Part shown: piece after piece, positions 46,444 to 57,849 of the stretch
How the letters are laid out: each line of letters starts with the position of its first letter
Position numbering within the stretch: position 1 is the stretch's first letter
DNA from: Morinoia aosen
Taxonomy: Eukaryota > Arthropoda > Malacostraca > Amphipoda > Talitridae
Direction: 5' to 3'
Assembly (NCBI GenBank): GCA_030386875.1
Contig: CM059576.1
Coordinates: 16,062,058-16,126,057, forward strand
DNA length: 64,000 nucleotides
Notes under the pieces: model-generated
Told to the model about the DNA's origin: nothing
The model's database searches: none
What the model saw: only the letters and a program-made list of their open reading frames with translations
Made by a program: the position numbers and the translations under genes

Positions 46444-47039
46444 CGTCAAAAACAGTGTTTCCAAAGGTGATCCGTCGCCAAGATTGCTTTTAGAAACACC
46501 GGTTAGTGTCACCCGAGTAACTTTCTCCGCAACCTCGTTTGAAAAGGATTATTATCGGGTTGGGTTTTGACGTCAATAATGTTTACCAACATAGTGTTAG
46601 GCAGGAATTTGCCTATGGAGTGACATATTCGTATGTACTAATAAATGAGGAATTTTCAAAGATAAAATTGAAAGATTTTGGCCTATCAATTATTTTTAGT
46701 ATTTAAGCATATTGTCTGACGTTTTTGAGCACTAAAAGGATACATTATTTAAAATAAATGTTAAATGTGTACACATTCAGTGTTAATTTTATGTCATTTA
46801 TTGTTAGGCTGAAGGAAATAAATTACCATCCAAAGTCAAATACTACTCATTGTACATAAACTAAGTATGTATGTAATATAATTTCTTTAAATGATTCAAT
46901 ATTTATTCTTCTTTGATGTGAATTACGTTTCTAAATTTCTTTTCACTCTTTTATGAACTAACTCTTCCATATGAAGGATGAAAACTATCAAATGCATTTT
47001 CAAATTTCATTTATTTTTCAAAATATAAAGTTTAACTGA
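46444..47039. other. No gene seen
   Basis: AT-rich, no repeats or exons recognised. Confidence 0.4.
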
Positions 47040-47610
47040 TTATTTGCATATATGGTAAATGTTGAAGAGAGGACCATAATTGATTTCCCACTCGGTAGGG
47101 CCTATTCATAGCTAATTAAATGTCAATAAACAGTTTTTCTTCTATGCACTTTCCGTTGGAAATAAATATTCAACGAGTTATAGCCGAATGCTAATTTTCG
47201 TTTCTGCCCACCCCGCGGAAACTGAACCCACAATCTAGGATCTTTTAGTTGATAATACAATACAAATTATTACCCAAATAATAACAAGGTGTAGCGATAT
47301 GTAAACATTCGTCGTAGATGGCGGGAATGCGCTCAATCATTCGAGCGCGTCGGAAGAGAGAGTCCATTGTAGTGCTGCCATCCGACACGCTACTTCCCGC
47401 TGCAAACACTGGAGTTGCAGTGACTAGTTTACCGTTATAACTCGTTAAATACTCATTTCCAACGGAAGTGTATAGAAGAAAAATTGTCTCTTCAAATTTA
47501 TTTAACTATATTTAGGCATTGAAAAGTGGAAAATCGATTATGGTCCTCTCCTTAACATTTACTGCAAACATTCTTCCACTGTAAAAAGCATGGAAGATTA
47601 AATCTCTAAA
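47040..47610. repeat. Foldback copy of the 38.6-41.2 kb repeat family
   Basis: Two arms of about 150 bp face each other (CTTCTATGCACTTTCCGTTG near 47140, and its inverse near 47465). Outer marks are GGACCATAATTGATT and AATCGATTATGGTCC. The centre contains GCGCTCAATCATTCGAGCGCG, itself a short palindrome. Confidence 0.7.
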
Positions 47611-48049
47611 AAACACTTTTAACTGGGTAAACTTTACACAATTCAAACAATTTAAACAATTTTAAACAATTTATTTACCACAGGTTATACAGAGGTAGAA
47701 TGTGTCTTAAGTCTAGTACAATGGTCAAATTTGAGTATAGCTACCTGTGGGCCCGAACAAGTTCAGCGACTTCTAGGGCATCCTATCATCACGTTATTCT
47801 AAAGTGTACAATAATGTTTAACCTAATTCACTTGACCTAGTTTCGCATTAGAGTGATCATTGAGATAATTAACTCGATATTTTATGCTGTATTTTACAAT
47901 ATAGGTCAAATCGGCTATATTTACCAGTATGATCGATAGAACGATTCAAGAGCCGCCTGATGGTCGATTATGTTACCCAAGACGAGTTACATTATTACAT
48001 TTATCATTAGTTACATGTAGGAGGGAAGATTTGACATGGTGATCTTACA
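47611..48049. other. No gene seen
   Basis: Only short repeats of AATTTAAACAATTT at 47640-47670. Nothing else recognised. Confidence 0.4.
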
Positions 48050-48052
48050 CGA

Positions 48053-48227
48053 CTAGTATTCTGATAGGAAGTGAGACTCAAGATGTCTTTCGAATACTTT
48101 GTACGAATTACATTTACGGATCTCCGCAGGTAAAGAGATCCAAGTTTGGGTTCCAACGAAGAGGATACTGTATGGCGACCGGGCCTTCGAATAATAAGGA
48201 AGCATGAATTTACTTCTATTTCGGGTT
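48053..48227 (-). pseudogene. LINE reverse-transcriptase protein, C-terminal end
   Basis: The minus strand reads RNRSKFMLPYYSKARSPYSI, LFVGTQTWISLPAEIRKC and NSYKVFERHLESHFLSEY before a stop. The pattern (W..LP.EIR, F...LK..L) is the standard end of jockey/CR1-like LINE ORF2 proteins. It continues the fragment at 49401-50570, from which it is separated by a DNA element. Confidence 0.75.
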
Positions 48228-49400
48228 AAGGACACCGTCTGGGTAGAAATCGGGATAAGTGTTGATTTTCTGTTTTTATATGCATCTTATAGAGGATTTT
48301 CTTGCGCTTCCATTGGTACTTTCCGTTTACGTCTACTCCGAATAGTGCGCTCACAAGAGAGGGGGAAAGCGATGGGGGTGGCGTGATCTTGACCCCTCTC
48401 CCCCTCATTATTAGGGGTCAATTGAGCGTATTTCTCTGCGGCAATGGCAATAGAGTTCGTTCATGGGCTACTCAAAGTGCTTTCATTATTAAAACGAAAC
48501 ATTCTAACGCTGAATAAATATTTTTTATAAAATTTTGACAATTTCAGAATTTAGCTGTTCTGCCGTATCTATGATACCGCAGCTTTCATTCATAGCTCGA
48601 CGACAGCTGCAGTATCATAGCTACAGCTATGGCAAGCACACCAATCCAAAGGGCTTGAAAAGAGATACAAAACAGAGGAGTTGACTTAAAAAAACGTATT
48701 TTGGTCGAAAAAAAAATGAAAAAAATAAAAAGGGGTTATTTTGAAAAATTACATGTATTGTCTTTTGTTGTATATTTTTTCCCAGAGTTACAGAGCTACA
48801 GCAATGTAAATTATATCAATCGAAAGGGCTTGGAAAGAGCTACAAACGATCAAAAGTTCATTTTAGAAAATCCCGTAGTTCAAAAGATAAAAACAACACC
48901 ATTTTTTTGTGAAAAAACACGTTTTTCTGGAAACTTGATAATTGGTTTCTCAAATGTATCTTCTTCCACAATTTTAGAGCTACAAGAATGGTTTATATAC
49001 CATTCGATAGGGATTAGCAAGGTGTATCTGTACGGGGATACATTTTTCGATACATCAATTATTTTGAAAATTATACGACATGAAAAAAATGAAAAAAGGT
49101 CACATTTTTTTAAAAAAATATTCCCAAAATCCACCAAGAAAAGTTATCAAAATTCGTAGCCCCTTATGGTTATAGAGACATATAAGCAATCTAAAAACGA
49201 AGTTGTGGTTCTGTAACTTCAAAATTGTTGAAGAAGATGAATTTTAAAAAACCCTATTATATCATATTAAAAAAATTGAGTGCAGATACAAACATTTTGT
49301 CGAAATAACAAATGATCTTTGCATCATTTCACACCTACTGTGAAAATTTCAGAGAAATCCATCCATAAATAACGGACTTTTCTCCTACCGAGACTGTGTC
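48228..49400. mobile_element. DNA element inserted in the LINE
   Basis: The inverted ends are GGACACCGTCTGGGTAG and CTACCGAGACTGTGTCC. The left flank is TTAA and the right is TTCA. It splits the LINE frame between TGHHDH and the TRNRSKF continuation. Inside are repeated blocks with GAGCTACAGCAATG and GAGCTACAAGAATGG, like those at 16195 and 55750. A hairpin-forming stretch (TATCTATGATACCGCAGCT and its near-inverse) lies at 48567-48622. The open frame at 48701-49159 spans these repeats and is not credited. Confidence 0.65.
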
Positions 49401-50570
49401 CTTCAATGGTCGTGATGACCAGTTTGCACTGTCAATAATTGTCTTAGGCTATTGTCGCCATCATTTCTTAATGTTTTGTAAATGAAAAAACAGATGGAGA
49501 TTTTGTTGAGATCCGAAAGTGTAAGTATTTGTAAATTTTTGAAAGAATCATTTGTGTGAGCATTATATTCTAGGTTCTTTACCGCTCTGACAGCTCTTTT
49601 CTGCAGAGTAAAAATTTTGTTGGTTTTATTTTTATCAGTTCCGTGCCATGCTTTTATTCCGTATTGCACGTATGGAGAAATAAGCGTTCGGTAGAGCATT
49701 TGTAGAGCTGTTTCAGACAGAAATTTTTTAACTTTATTTAGGATTCCGATGGATTTTGATAATTTAGAACTAATATGAGTGATGTGCTCTTTGAAGGTCA
49801 GAGCTTTATCTATTATGATGTCCAGAAACTTACATGAGTTGGTTTCTTCGATTTCACCTTCGCCAATTTTAATGCATGGGAGAGATACAACTTTCTTGTA
49901 TGAGAATGTAATATAATTTTTTTTTTATCGATACTAAGGCTTATTTTGTTAGCTTTGAGCCACGATGAAACCTTATGAAGTTCATTATTTATACTCTCCA
50001 CAATCATAGCAGGATTTTGGTTCGGAAGGACCGCAGAAAGCGGCAAAAAGTATGAATTTGAAGAATGATGTAGATTTTACAATATCATTGATAAGAATCA
50101 GAAACAGGAGAGGCTCACGAACAGTCCTTGTGGAACCCCATGGCTAATTGTCTGTGGGTCTGATTTTGCGTTGTCAATGACAACGTATTGCTTCCGATTT
50201 GTTAGGTATGATCTGAACCAATCATGGGCAATCCCTCAGATTCCATAACAGTGTAGTTTCGAGAGTAGTATTTTATGGTCCACAAAATCGAATGCTTTTC
50301 GAAAGTCAAGAAATACAGAGAAGACAGGCTTTCCTTCATCTATATTAGAATAGAGGAATTGTAGATGATTTATTATAGCATGTGTTGTTGATTTTTTAGA
50401 GCGAAAGCCGTATTGTTTATCGTAAATAAATGATTTTTGCTTAAAATAAGAGTACATTTTTTTGTACTCAATCATTTCGAATACTTTGCTAATAATTGGT
50501 AGTACGGAGATAGGTCGATAATTGTTTACACAGATTTTTTCACCACTTTTAAAGATATGGGGTTTCCCTA
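49401..50570 (-). pseudogene. LINE (jockey/CR1-like) reverse transcriptase fragment
   Basis: The minus strand opens IFKSGEKICVNNYRPISVLP, then ISKVFEMIEYKKM, and YGFRSKKSTTHAIINHLQFL. Next come FSVFLDFRKAFDFVDHKILL (first catalytic aspartate region), [15 protein letters not shown] and SHGVPQG. The YxDD box is not readable because of frame breaks around 50050-50110. WLKANKISLSIDKKK follows, then LISPYVQYGIKAWHGTDKNK and LQKRAVRAVKNLEYNAHTND, ending TGHHDH at 49404. The 5' part of the LINE (endonuclease and ORF1) is absent, as in a 5'-truncated copy. Confidence 0.85.
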
Positions 50571-51738
50571 AAGAAAGGATTTCCCTCTATAAACTGTGTA
50601 CAAACTTTGATAAAGTCTACGATACAATTCATATTGTAAGTCTAACATTTTTTAATTCAGATATTTTTATTACATGTTGTAGTAATTATCTAACACTCAA
50701 AAAAGTTGAATTATTGAATGGTTTTGCCTAAGCTACATGTGAGAAATTTATCATTTTATCAGCATAAATTTTCTCTCCAATATTGTGAGATAGACCTTAC
50801 TATATTTTATATATAAATATGTTCATGTTTTACCCAAGTAAAAATTTCCATCTCCTGAGCTAATATAAATTTTTAGTTTATTTCAGCTTTATCAACTGAG
50901 TTGAAGTGATGATTTTAGTTTTGCTTTACCCATACCAAAGTAGGATTTAATTCTCTTGTATAAAAGGTAAGTAAATTCGATTAATAATAAAGTTTGTGTC
51001 TCCCCTCAAATTGCTTTAATAACATCAAAGCTTAGTGTTTAGTCTTGTACCAAATTTTGCTGGATTTGAGGGCTAAGATGAAATGTTTACTTTTTCATGA
51101 AACTTATTTGCCTTAGTTGAAGTTTTGTGAGTAATTAAAGTCTTGTTTATTAATTTAAACAGTAAAATGTTGGAAAACAGTTAAAGTTAAACTCCTAAGT
51201 AGTGATAAATTGAAGGTATGCTGGTAGACATTAGGTAGACTTTGCTTTTGTTAAATGAATTTAAATATCTATTTTTTTGCAGGTGACTGCCCACTTTTTT
51301 TGCATCAGTGCTAAGCTTTTCACTGTCATTTATGTATCAATTTTTTCTGGATTTTCTGTCATGTTTTTCAAAGTTTTGTTGAGCTTACTTTTTATGCCTA
51401 GGGTGTTGCAACACACCTTGTTTATTTCATACAATATTATAAGGCTTCTTTTCTCTTCTTGCTGTGGTTTTAGTTTGGAAAGCTATTATGGTAGGGAAAG
51501 ATTTAACCAACTTATGATCTAGTCCAATAATCCTCTCTACATACAGGATTTATGAATTGAAATCAATTATAAATCTTGTTTATATCAAAGTAAACTTTTA
51601 TATATGGTATAGATGTCATGGGGACTACTTTATATTTACTAATTTTCTCCTGAATGAACTCATAGATCATAGCAATTTACATTTGTGTAATTTATCATGA
51701 TCGTATAAAAATATATTAATTAGCTTTGTTTATTGCAG
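50571..51738. other. Probable intron of a plus-strand gene
   Basis: T-rich on the plus strand, free of recognisable transposons. A TTTTTTTGCAG acceptor-like site at 51271-51281 and an AAAAGGTAAGT donor-like site near 50966 are present without a supported exon. Confidence 0.35.
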
Positions 51739-51805
51739 AAAATGTTGTAGAACTTCGCCTGTGAGCAACTGTCCCAAAAGGCAGGAACAACGTTCCAGTT
51801 TGTAA
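51739..51805 (+). other. Candidate short terminal exon
   Basis: Acceptor TTTGTTTATTGCAG is followed by a frame KCCRTSPVSNCPKRQEQRSS, then L and a TAA. It is short and could be chance. If real it would be an alternative end to the exon at 52119-52309. Confidence 0.25.
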
Positions 51806-52118
51806 CAGATACCTCAGTCACGGCAGAGTGAGGGCTGTGAGCGGCGTGAGATGGCGGGTGTGAGCAGCAAGCCGGGCCAATATGCGCAGCAGGATAAAAA
51901 GTGTGGGCAGCAAGAATATCATTATTGTGTCTCTGTCTATAAAGTACATTATTAGCAAAAGCCCTGTGTGATGGCTGTGATTTACATAAATTTATTTAGT
52001 CAGTGTGGTATATTAGCAGACTTAATTAACCATGCCAACAAATCTATTGGCTTAGAACCTCTTGCATTGTAAAGCAATTCGCCTCTTCTTATTTGAAAAT
52101 TTTGAAAAAATCCTGCAG

Positions 52119-52309
52119 ATGTAGTGAATTTAGTGCTGATGAAGTTCACACTTATGTATAAGGCACTTGGCATAATTCACACTTGCTCCCAAACATCACC
52201 GGCTTTTGCTTCATTTCGAGTGAGTTCACCTGCTTTACAGAATAAGGAAAAGGATATTTTGTCCTTGGAAGAAGAGATTGTGTTAGCACATATTGACTGC
52301 CAAAATTAA
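52119..52309 (+). CDS. Candidate terminal exon of a plus-strand gene (unidentified)
   Basis: After an acceptor AAATCCTGCAG the frame reads VVNLVLMKFTLMYKALGIIH, then TCSQTSPAFASFRVSSPALQ, then NKEKDILSLEEEIVLAHIDC, ending QN and TAA at 52307-52309 (62 codons). It is protein-like, with a charged C-terminus of coiled-coil character, and lies in a transposon-free stretch. Several AATAAA signals follow at 53178-53450. Family unknown. The upstream pyrimidine tract is weak. Confidence 0.45.
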
Positions 52310-54024
52310 AAAATTAAAACCTCTTTGAATCCAGTATTCCTCAATTATCTTGTTCATAAATATTTGAAAAACTGGGCTGCTTTCCATCAGGAGTTTATTT
52401 TAACTTCAATCAGAGTAATAGGAGAGTAAATTAGTGCTGTGGAAAGAACCTCAAGAGCAACCTAAATATGATTTTTTAGTAGAGCTTGCTGTATAACAAA
52501 ATGTTCAATACTTGTGTAAGACAGAAAACTAGCAAATGCTGATACTGGTAGTTATTTTATATAATTTGTGAATATATTGCTCTATCATCTCATTATTCAT
52601 TCAAGTTATTGAAAAATAGCTTTAAAAATATTTCTTGTATTCAACAACAATTGAATGCCAAGCACCTTTAAAACTAGTATTTTTTTCATATTCAAGTGTG
52701 AGAAATATTTTATGAGCAAGTATGAGCTAACTGCATCACTTTGGGTGGCTGGTAGTGTTAATGATAAAAAAGTTCTCAAATAATGTCTTTCATTTGGCAG
52801 TTACTAAAAATTGACAAATTTTTACTTACATCTCAACTTTTGTACTTCATGCGTGCTTCATATTTCTGGTCAGACTGAAGCATTTTTTCTTGCTTTAGCT
52901 ACAATCTGAATGATATCCAAGTTAAAAGATACCTGCTGAGTTAATCGATGCATTGCACAAATTTTCATCTACGTGGTCATTGAGTCGTGCTTGAGTCGTA
53001 TATATGGTTCACTATTTCATTGCAAAAGAATTGACGCGGTAATTTTTTATATTATGTCGTTTCAAAGAACTTATGGTATTATATAATTGTACTGAGTGCA
53101 AATTGGCTGTGGTACTTCATTTCTTTTTGAACGTCTCATCATTTTGAAGTATTTTAGTGATCATTTCATTTATAATAGACATGTCATCTAAAAAATAAAC
53201 TCTGTTTACAAATTACTTTGGGCTAGCTAGAGCTTGAGCCTGAATTTTTTCAGAATAGATGGCTTTCTTTTCTATTTTTTTATTAAACTACCTGTGATAT
53301 TTCTGAATGCTAAATAAATTTAGAGATTATCGTGCATGAATTTAAGGTCTTGCATGAACACTCGTGTTTCTTCAGTTATTGTATGTGAAATGTGTGCATC
53401 TATAGAATAAAGTTCCGAATTTCTGTTAATCAAATTTTCATTATCAAATAAATTTTAATGCTACTCGTTTTTTTTATTTCACTGTATTCAGCGAAGAACT
53501 ATGTATTCTTTTCATACCAGGATTAAAATGCTTATACAGAAGTGTCAAGCAATTAAGTAATGCATCTAAATAAACTATACAGTAACTGTGTTATTGGTTT
53601 AAATGAAACACAAATTAGTTAGATCTTTCATTGAAAATAAATGAACAAAAATTATGAAACTAGGGAAGTAGACACAACACTGTGGTAATGACATAGAAAT
53701 TTTTTAGCTTCCATGAAACTACAGCAAGTTAGGTCATGCTGGCAGAAAATATTTTCAATAATTTCATAACATCAAATCAATATGATTCTATCTAAAATAT
53801 TACAATACATGGATTTGTATATAATTACTCGTCGGACATTATATTAAAAGAGGTATAAGAAACCATATCAAAATACTATTGTTGGGTAAGATGGTACACA
53901 ATAATCACCCAACTGCATGTTACCTACACGGATTAAATACTTTGTTGCTTTACAGTGAAATTCTTGAAAATAGTAACACTTGAAGAAAGCCTCGTGAAAA
54001 CAGAAAATTCTACCGCAGACTAAA
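52310..54024 (+). other. Possible 3' untranslated and intergenic sequence
   Basis: No coding sequence. AATAAA motifs at about 53178, 53313, 53406 and 53447 could serve polyadenylation of the transcript ending at 52309. Confidence 0.3.
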
Positions 54025-54636
54025 GGGGTGTTCACACTAGGGGACATTTCGGCCGTGAGGCGCGACTCGTGTAGACGAAGCTCACCACTGAGGCTCACGT
54101 TTGTGTGTGTGATCCCGAAGTTCCCTATTCACTCTGATCGAAGAGGCGCGACGCACGTGAGCATCGCAGCTCAGTTCCCGGACAGTGTGTTGTTAGCACT
54201 CATAAAGTGAGGTGTGAGCCTTTGCTCTTTGATTATGGCTGACATAACACTGCCGCGAGAAGCTACTTTGCATTTAATTGAGATATACAGAACCCACGAA
54301 TGCCTTTGGCGGACAAAATGCAGCGAATATAAGGATCACAATAAGAAGGAGGCTGCTTTCAATAGTATTTTTATGAAAATGAACGAATACGTTAACATTT
54401 CACTCGTTCAAATAAATAAAAGATTGCATAGCTTACGATCGCAATACGCACGTGAAAGGAAAAACATATAAGATTCAAAAAAGTCTGGCTGTGGAAAAGA
54501 AAAAGTCTACGTTCCTAAACTATGGTGTTACAACCAGCTTTTATTTTTACATGAGGGAGAGCAGATCAGAGATTCAACTTCTTCACTGGATGACGTGACT
54601 GCTTTCGACTCAAATCGAACCGATATGGCGAGTTAG
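54025..54636 (+). mobile_element. PIF/Harbinger-like left end with MADF gene
   Basis: A GGGGTGTTCACACTAGGGGA start followed by a GC-rich subterminal region (GAGGCGCGACTCG, GAGGCGCGACGCA) is typical of PIF/Harbinger ends. The MADF ORF follows directly. The matching right end was not found, probably because of the later insertions. Confidence 0.5.
54235..54636 (+). pseudogene. MADF-domain protein of a PIF/Harbinger element, one premature stop
   Basis: From the ATG at 54235 the protein reads MADITLPREATLHLIEIYRT and HECLWRTKCSEYKDHNKKEA, followed by the Lys/Arg-rich LRSQYARERKNI. This is the MADF (Myb/SANT-like) fold with its conserved tryptophan. A TAA at 54469-54471 interrupts it. The same frame continues DSKKSGCGKEKVYVPKLWCY and NQLLFLHEGEQ, the usual W-F/L motif after MADF, to a TAG at 54634. 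In Harbinger elements such a protein helps bring the transposase to DNA. The partner transposase is at 56520-57460 on the other strand. Confidence 0.75.
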
Positions 54637-55549
54637 AAATAATCGTTCATTTCATATTTACAGATTATAATTGCATAATATGCCTATATATAAGTTATAT
54701 TCTTCATTCCAATGCCACATTGGGATCATATGTACTTTAAAGTTAATCTCCAAAATTTCCCAATGAGTAATTTAGGGACCCTAGTGATAACCCCCGTTCA
54801 GTTTTTTTACCTTAGCCAATTTCGATATCCTAGGTTCGGATTAAGTTAGATAAGTTCGTTACTAGGATACGTTAAGTTCAAAAAGGTGAAATTCTTTTAG
54901 CAAAACTAGACCTTTTCAAAACTAACCGATCACAGGAATGAACGTCCGCCAAGTGTAGTTAAAGGACACCAGATAGATCTTGTTTATTTAAAATACAAAT
55001 GATCCCCACATTGAATGGAAAAGCAGGTAAATTTTATTGTGTAAACAATAAATTTTGAATTTGAATTATTTTAACAGTTTTTGATACGTTTAAAAGGCTC
55101 GTCCACACTATCGAAATTTTCGTAGGCTTTAGTGTCAGTATCTGACGATAATTTGTGTTCACCATCCTGTGTTCGAACACTTCAATCACCGAAAAAAACG
55201 AAATTTGGACATGCACAATTACGCCAGCACGGTAGTTTACACCTATGTTAATTAACATGCATGCGTCGAAAATACTGTAACGATGAGAAAAATACATATT
55301 CGATTGGAAGTGATAGAGTACGCAAATCTATTGCAATGACTGGTAAACAAGAAGTGAGTACGTTTTCTTTGTTTTAGTATGGGTTTTATAATTTCATTCA
55401 ACTTTAACTATCTTTTTACTACTTGCAAAATACTGTAACAATATAATTGCAATTGAAAGTGCGGTTTACTTTTTACATTTAGCTGGAATTATTTACAACT
55501 GTACATTAAGGTCTGAATCAGTGAACGAATATTGGTCATTATAATCTAT
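54637..55549. other. Interior of the Harbinger region, no gene
   Basis: An AGGCTCGTCCACACTATCGA motif at about 55095 and TGTGTTCACCATCCTGTGTTCGAA at 55150-55175 resemble Harbinger-type end sequence. No coding support. Confidence 0.35.
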
Positions 55550-56400
55550 AAGGACAGCGTCCCCCATACGGACTTTTTTCTTTATTAATGAACCTAGAAC
55601 AATAAAATTTGGTGCACTGATAGGAAATTGAATTTGAAATCGTTTTTGCTTGAAGCAAAAGTTCAATTTTCTTGAAAAGAAAATGGGAAATCAAAGAAAA
55701 CAAAATTTTAGGGGGGGTTTCAAAAATCTTCTCCTCCTACAGTTTTTGAGCTACAGTGATGATTTTGGTATCATTGGATGCGGAAAGACACAGGCTTTTA
55801 TGGAAGCTAAAATTCATTCCAAAATTACTTATTGCTCATGAGTTAGGACGTCATAAATTTTCACTTTTTTGAAAAAGGACATTTTTTTCCTATTTTTACA
55901 CTTTTTCATATTGAAAATGTAAATTTGAGGAAACGAATTTTAGCTTCCATAAAACCCCGTGTCTGTCCGCATCCAATGATACCAAAACCATTACTGTAGC
56001 TCGAAAACTGTAGGAGGAGAAGCATTTTGAATTCCCAGAAACCATTGTTTACATTATAAGCAAAACGAAGAAACATAAACAATTCAAATAAAAAATTTTT
56101 TTCAATTTTTTGTTCAAGTTAGACCCCTGAAATCATTATAGAGTAATCCAGAAACATAGGAGATGACATAGCAACTTTGCGCCGTGAAGAAAGTGCCATG
56201 GGGGAGGTGTAACATGATAAAATACAACTTCCCCCTCCCCTCCCCCCCATTCTTTAAGCCCCCGTAGCGGGCGAACGAGTGAACGTACGAGTCTCATTTT
56301 TTCACAGGATGTACCTGACCTCTTACACTTCTTATAGCAGCAAAAATCCCAGTTTCTCAAGAAATCCCAGAAGCAAGGATTCATAAGGGGGACGCTCTCC
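55550..56400. mobile_element. Foldback DNA element related to 15856-17331
   Basis: The ends are imperfect inverses around GCGTCCCCC (55557-55566 and 56386-56396). The inner block CTCCTACAGTTTTTGAGCTA, ATTTTGGTATCATTGGATGC and GGCTTTTATGGAAGCTAAAA occurs once in each orientation around 55860. This makes a long hairpin. No protein is encoded. Confidence 0.55.
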
Positions 56401-56519
56401 ATAAGCTTTGTATAGATTCCATAATAATTAGTGAAGTTTGCATGAGATTCTATAAGTTTTTGCGCGATCGATGATTGATACATCAGGGAAGAGTTAACTT
56501 ATTTATTGAATCAAATTTA

Positions 56520-57019
56520 TTATTCATTTGTGTTGCACATCTTTTTTTGCCAATGCACTGTTCCCTCATAGCAAAAATATCTCATGAAATTGTCTCGGAC
56601 ATCTTTCGCTTCCTGTGGTGCCCTGCGCTGAATTCCTTGCAGTACTATCATTGAACGTTCTCCCTCAGCTGTATTCTCCGTCGCTTGCAAATATTCTGTG
56701 GGATATGTGCGGCGTAGAAAATTATGCAGAGCAGCAATGCACAAAACAATTTTCTCAACTTTCGATGGCTCTAACTGCATTGTTGTTAATAGAACGCGAA
56801 ATCTCGAACACATGATTCCAAACCCGTTTTCAGTAGTTCTGCGTGCTCTTGATAAGCGGTTCGAGAATATTCGTTGCTCTGGGGTTTGGTTTCGAAAAGG
56901 AAAAGGTTTCATCAGATAGGTTTTTAGTGGGACAGCGTCGTCTCCAACAAATACATATGGAAGTGTGTATGCAGGGTTCGGTATGCCCTCAGCAGAAGGC
57001 AGAATATTTTCCTGGTTGC
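56520..57019 (-). pseudogene. PIF/Harbinger transposase, C-terminal part
   Basis: The minus strand reads LSNQENILPSAEGIPNP, PYVFVGDDAVPLKTYLMKPF (second catalytic aspartate in VGDDA), and RIFSNRLSRARRTTENGFGI (glutamate in TENGFG). LCIAALHNFLRRTYP follows, with a tail to 56520. It is the downstream half of the transposase, cut at TTAA (57020-57023) by a MITE. Confidence 0.85.
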
Positions 57020-57253
57020 TTAACACGTCAACCGCGATGGGTTAAACTGAAGTTCAATATTCAATTCAAATTTAAAGTCAATTGTGGTAAATATTAAAAA
57101 AAAACCTAATATAAATATTAACTGGATCGGGCCTTCATTTAGATTTCAAAAAGTATTAATAAAAAATAATTTAATGACTGCAGGTGGGGTCAGCAGCACT
57201 ATGAAAATCATCTAAGTGGCCACCGGTGGGTCCCTTCGCAGGAAACGTGTTAA
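57020..57253. mobile_element. TTAA-flanked MITE, copy 3, inserted in the PIF transposase
   Basis: 234 bp between TTAA sites (57020-57023 and 57250-57253), inverted relative to copies 1 and 2. Removing the MITE and one TTAA leaves the transposase frame unbroken across the site. This shows the insertion directly. Confidence 0.9.
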
Positions 57254-57460
57254 GAGTCTAGAAAGAGAACAGTTTCCCCATACGCCACCCTCAGCAACTC
57301 TGCCGTTTCTCCCCACATCGACATACAAGAAGTCACAATTTGAATCCACAACGGCCATTAAAACTATAGTATTGTACGGGCATGTTTGTACCTGGAGTCC
57401 GTACCCGCACATATATAAGCCGTTTTGTCGAGGCTTAGGTGCTCATTTGTCTTCTGTCCA
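57254..57460 (-). pseudogene. PIF/Harbinger transposase, middle part
   Basis: The minus strand reads IVLMAVVDSNCDFLYVDVGR (first catalytic aspartate in VDVG), then NGRVAEGGVWGNCSLSRLL up to the MITE. Upstream, toward 57460, an AGTDSRYKH stretch in another frame resembles the usual GSxYYNYK region, so at least one frameshift is present. Together with 56520-57019 all three catalytic residues remain. Confidence 0.8.
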
Positions 57461-57621
57461 CCCTGCTACCAACATCTTATAATAAATCCTCCAAGCCTTC
57501 ACTCTGAGTTTACCTCGACCCGCGTGGCACGCATATGTGGTGGCCCAAGTATGTGGTGAACGGAACTGAACTCGTGCATAAGTGTTAAGTGGATATCAAA
57601 TGTCCAGTACTGACAATCTCG

Positions 57622-57846
57622 ATGTGTTCCGGCGGAAATAATCAACTGTGGCAGCCGCAGGAAACAACTATCGTGTTCGGAATAAGTGTACCGAAAGAAG
57701 TATTACAAGAAGCCTACTGCCAATTTACAGTGTTCCTTAACCTTGATTCCCCGTTGCGTACACGAATTTTGGTGTATGAATCCGGAGACGACATCGAGCT
57801 GGTGTTCGAAGTCAAAATCGCTGCATTCCCAGCAAACATCCAGTGA
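57622..57846 (+). CDS. Hypothetical 74-aa ORF
   Basis: From the ATG at 57622: MCSGGNNQLWQPQETTIVFG, then ISVPKEVLQEAYCQFTVFLN, ending VFEVKIAAFPANIQ before TGA. It is protein-like, with alternating hydrophobic beta-type segments, but no family is recognised. It lies between the PIF fragment and the gag-like ORF and might belong to an LTR or leader of that retroelement, or to a host exon. Confidence 0.3.
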   Translation: MCSGGNNQLWQPQETTIVFGISVPKEVLQEAYCQFTVFLNLDSPLRTRILVYESGDDIELVFEVKIAAFPANIQ

Positions 57847-57849
57847 AGA

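Noticed and set aside
48701..49159. 152-codon plus-strand ORF
   Set aside because: Composed of A/T-rich repeated modules of a DNA element; composition and repeats do not suggest a protein.
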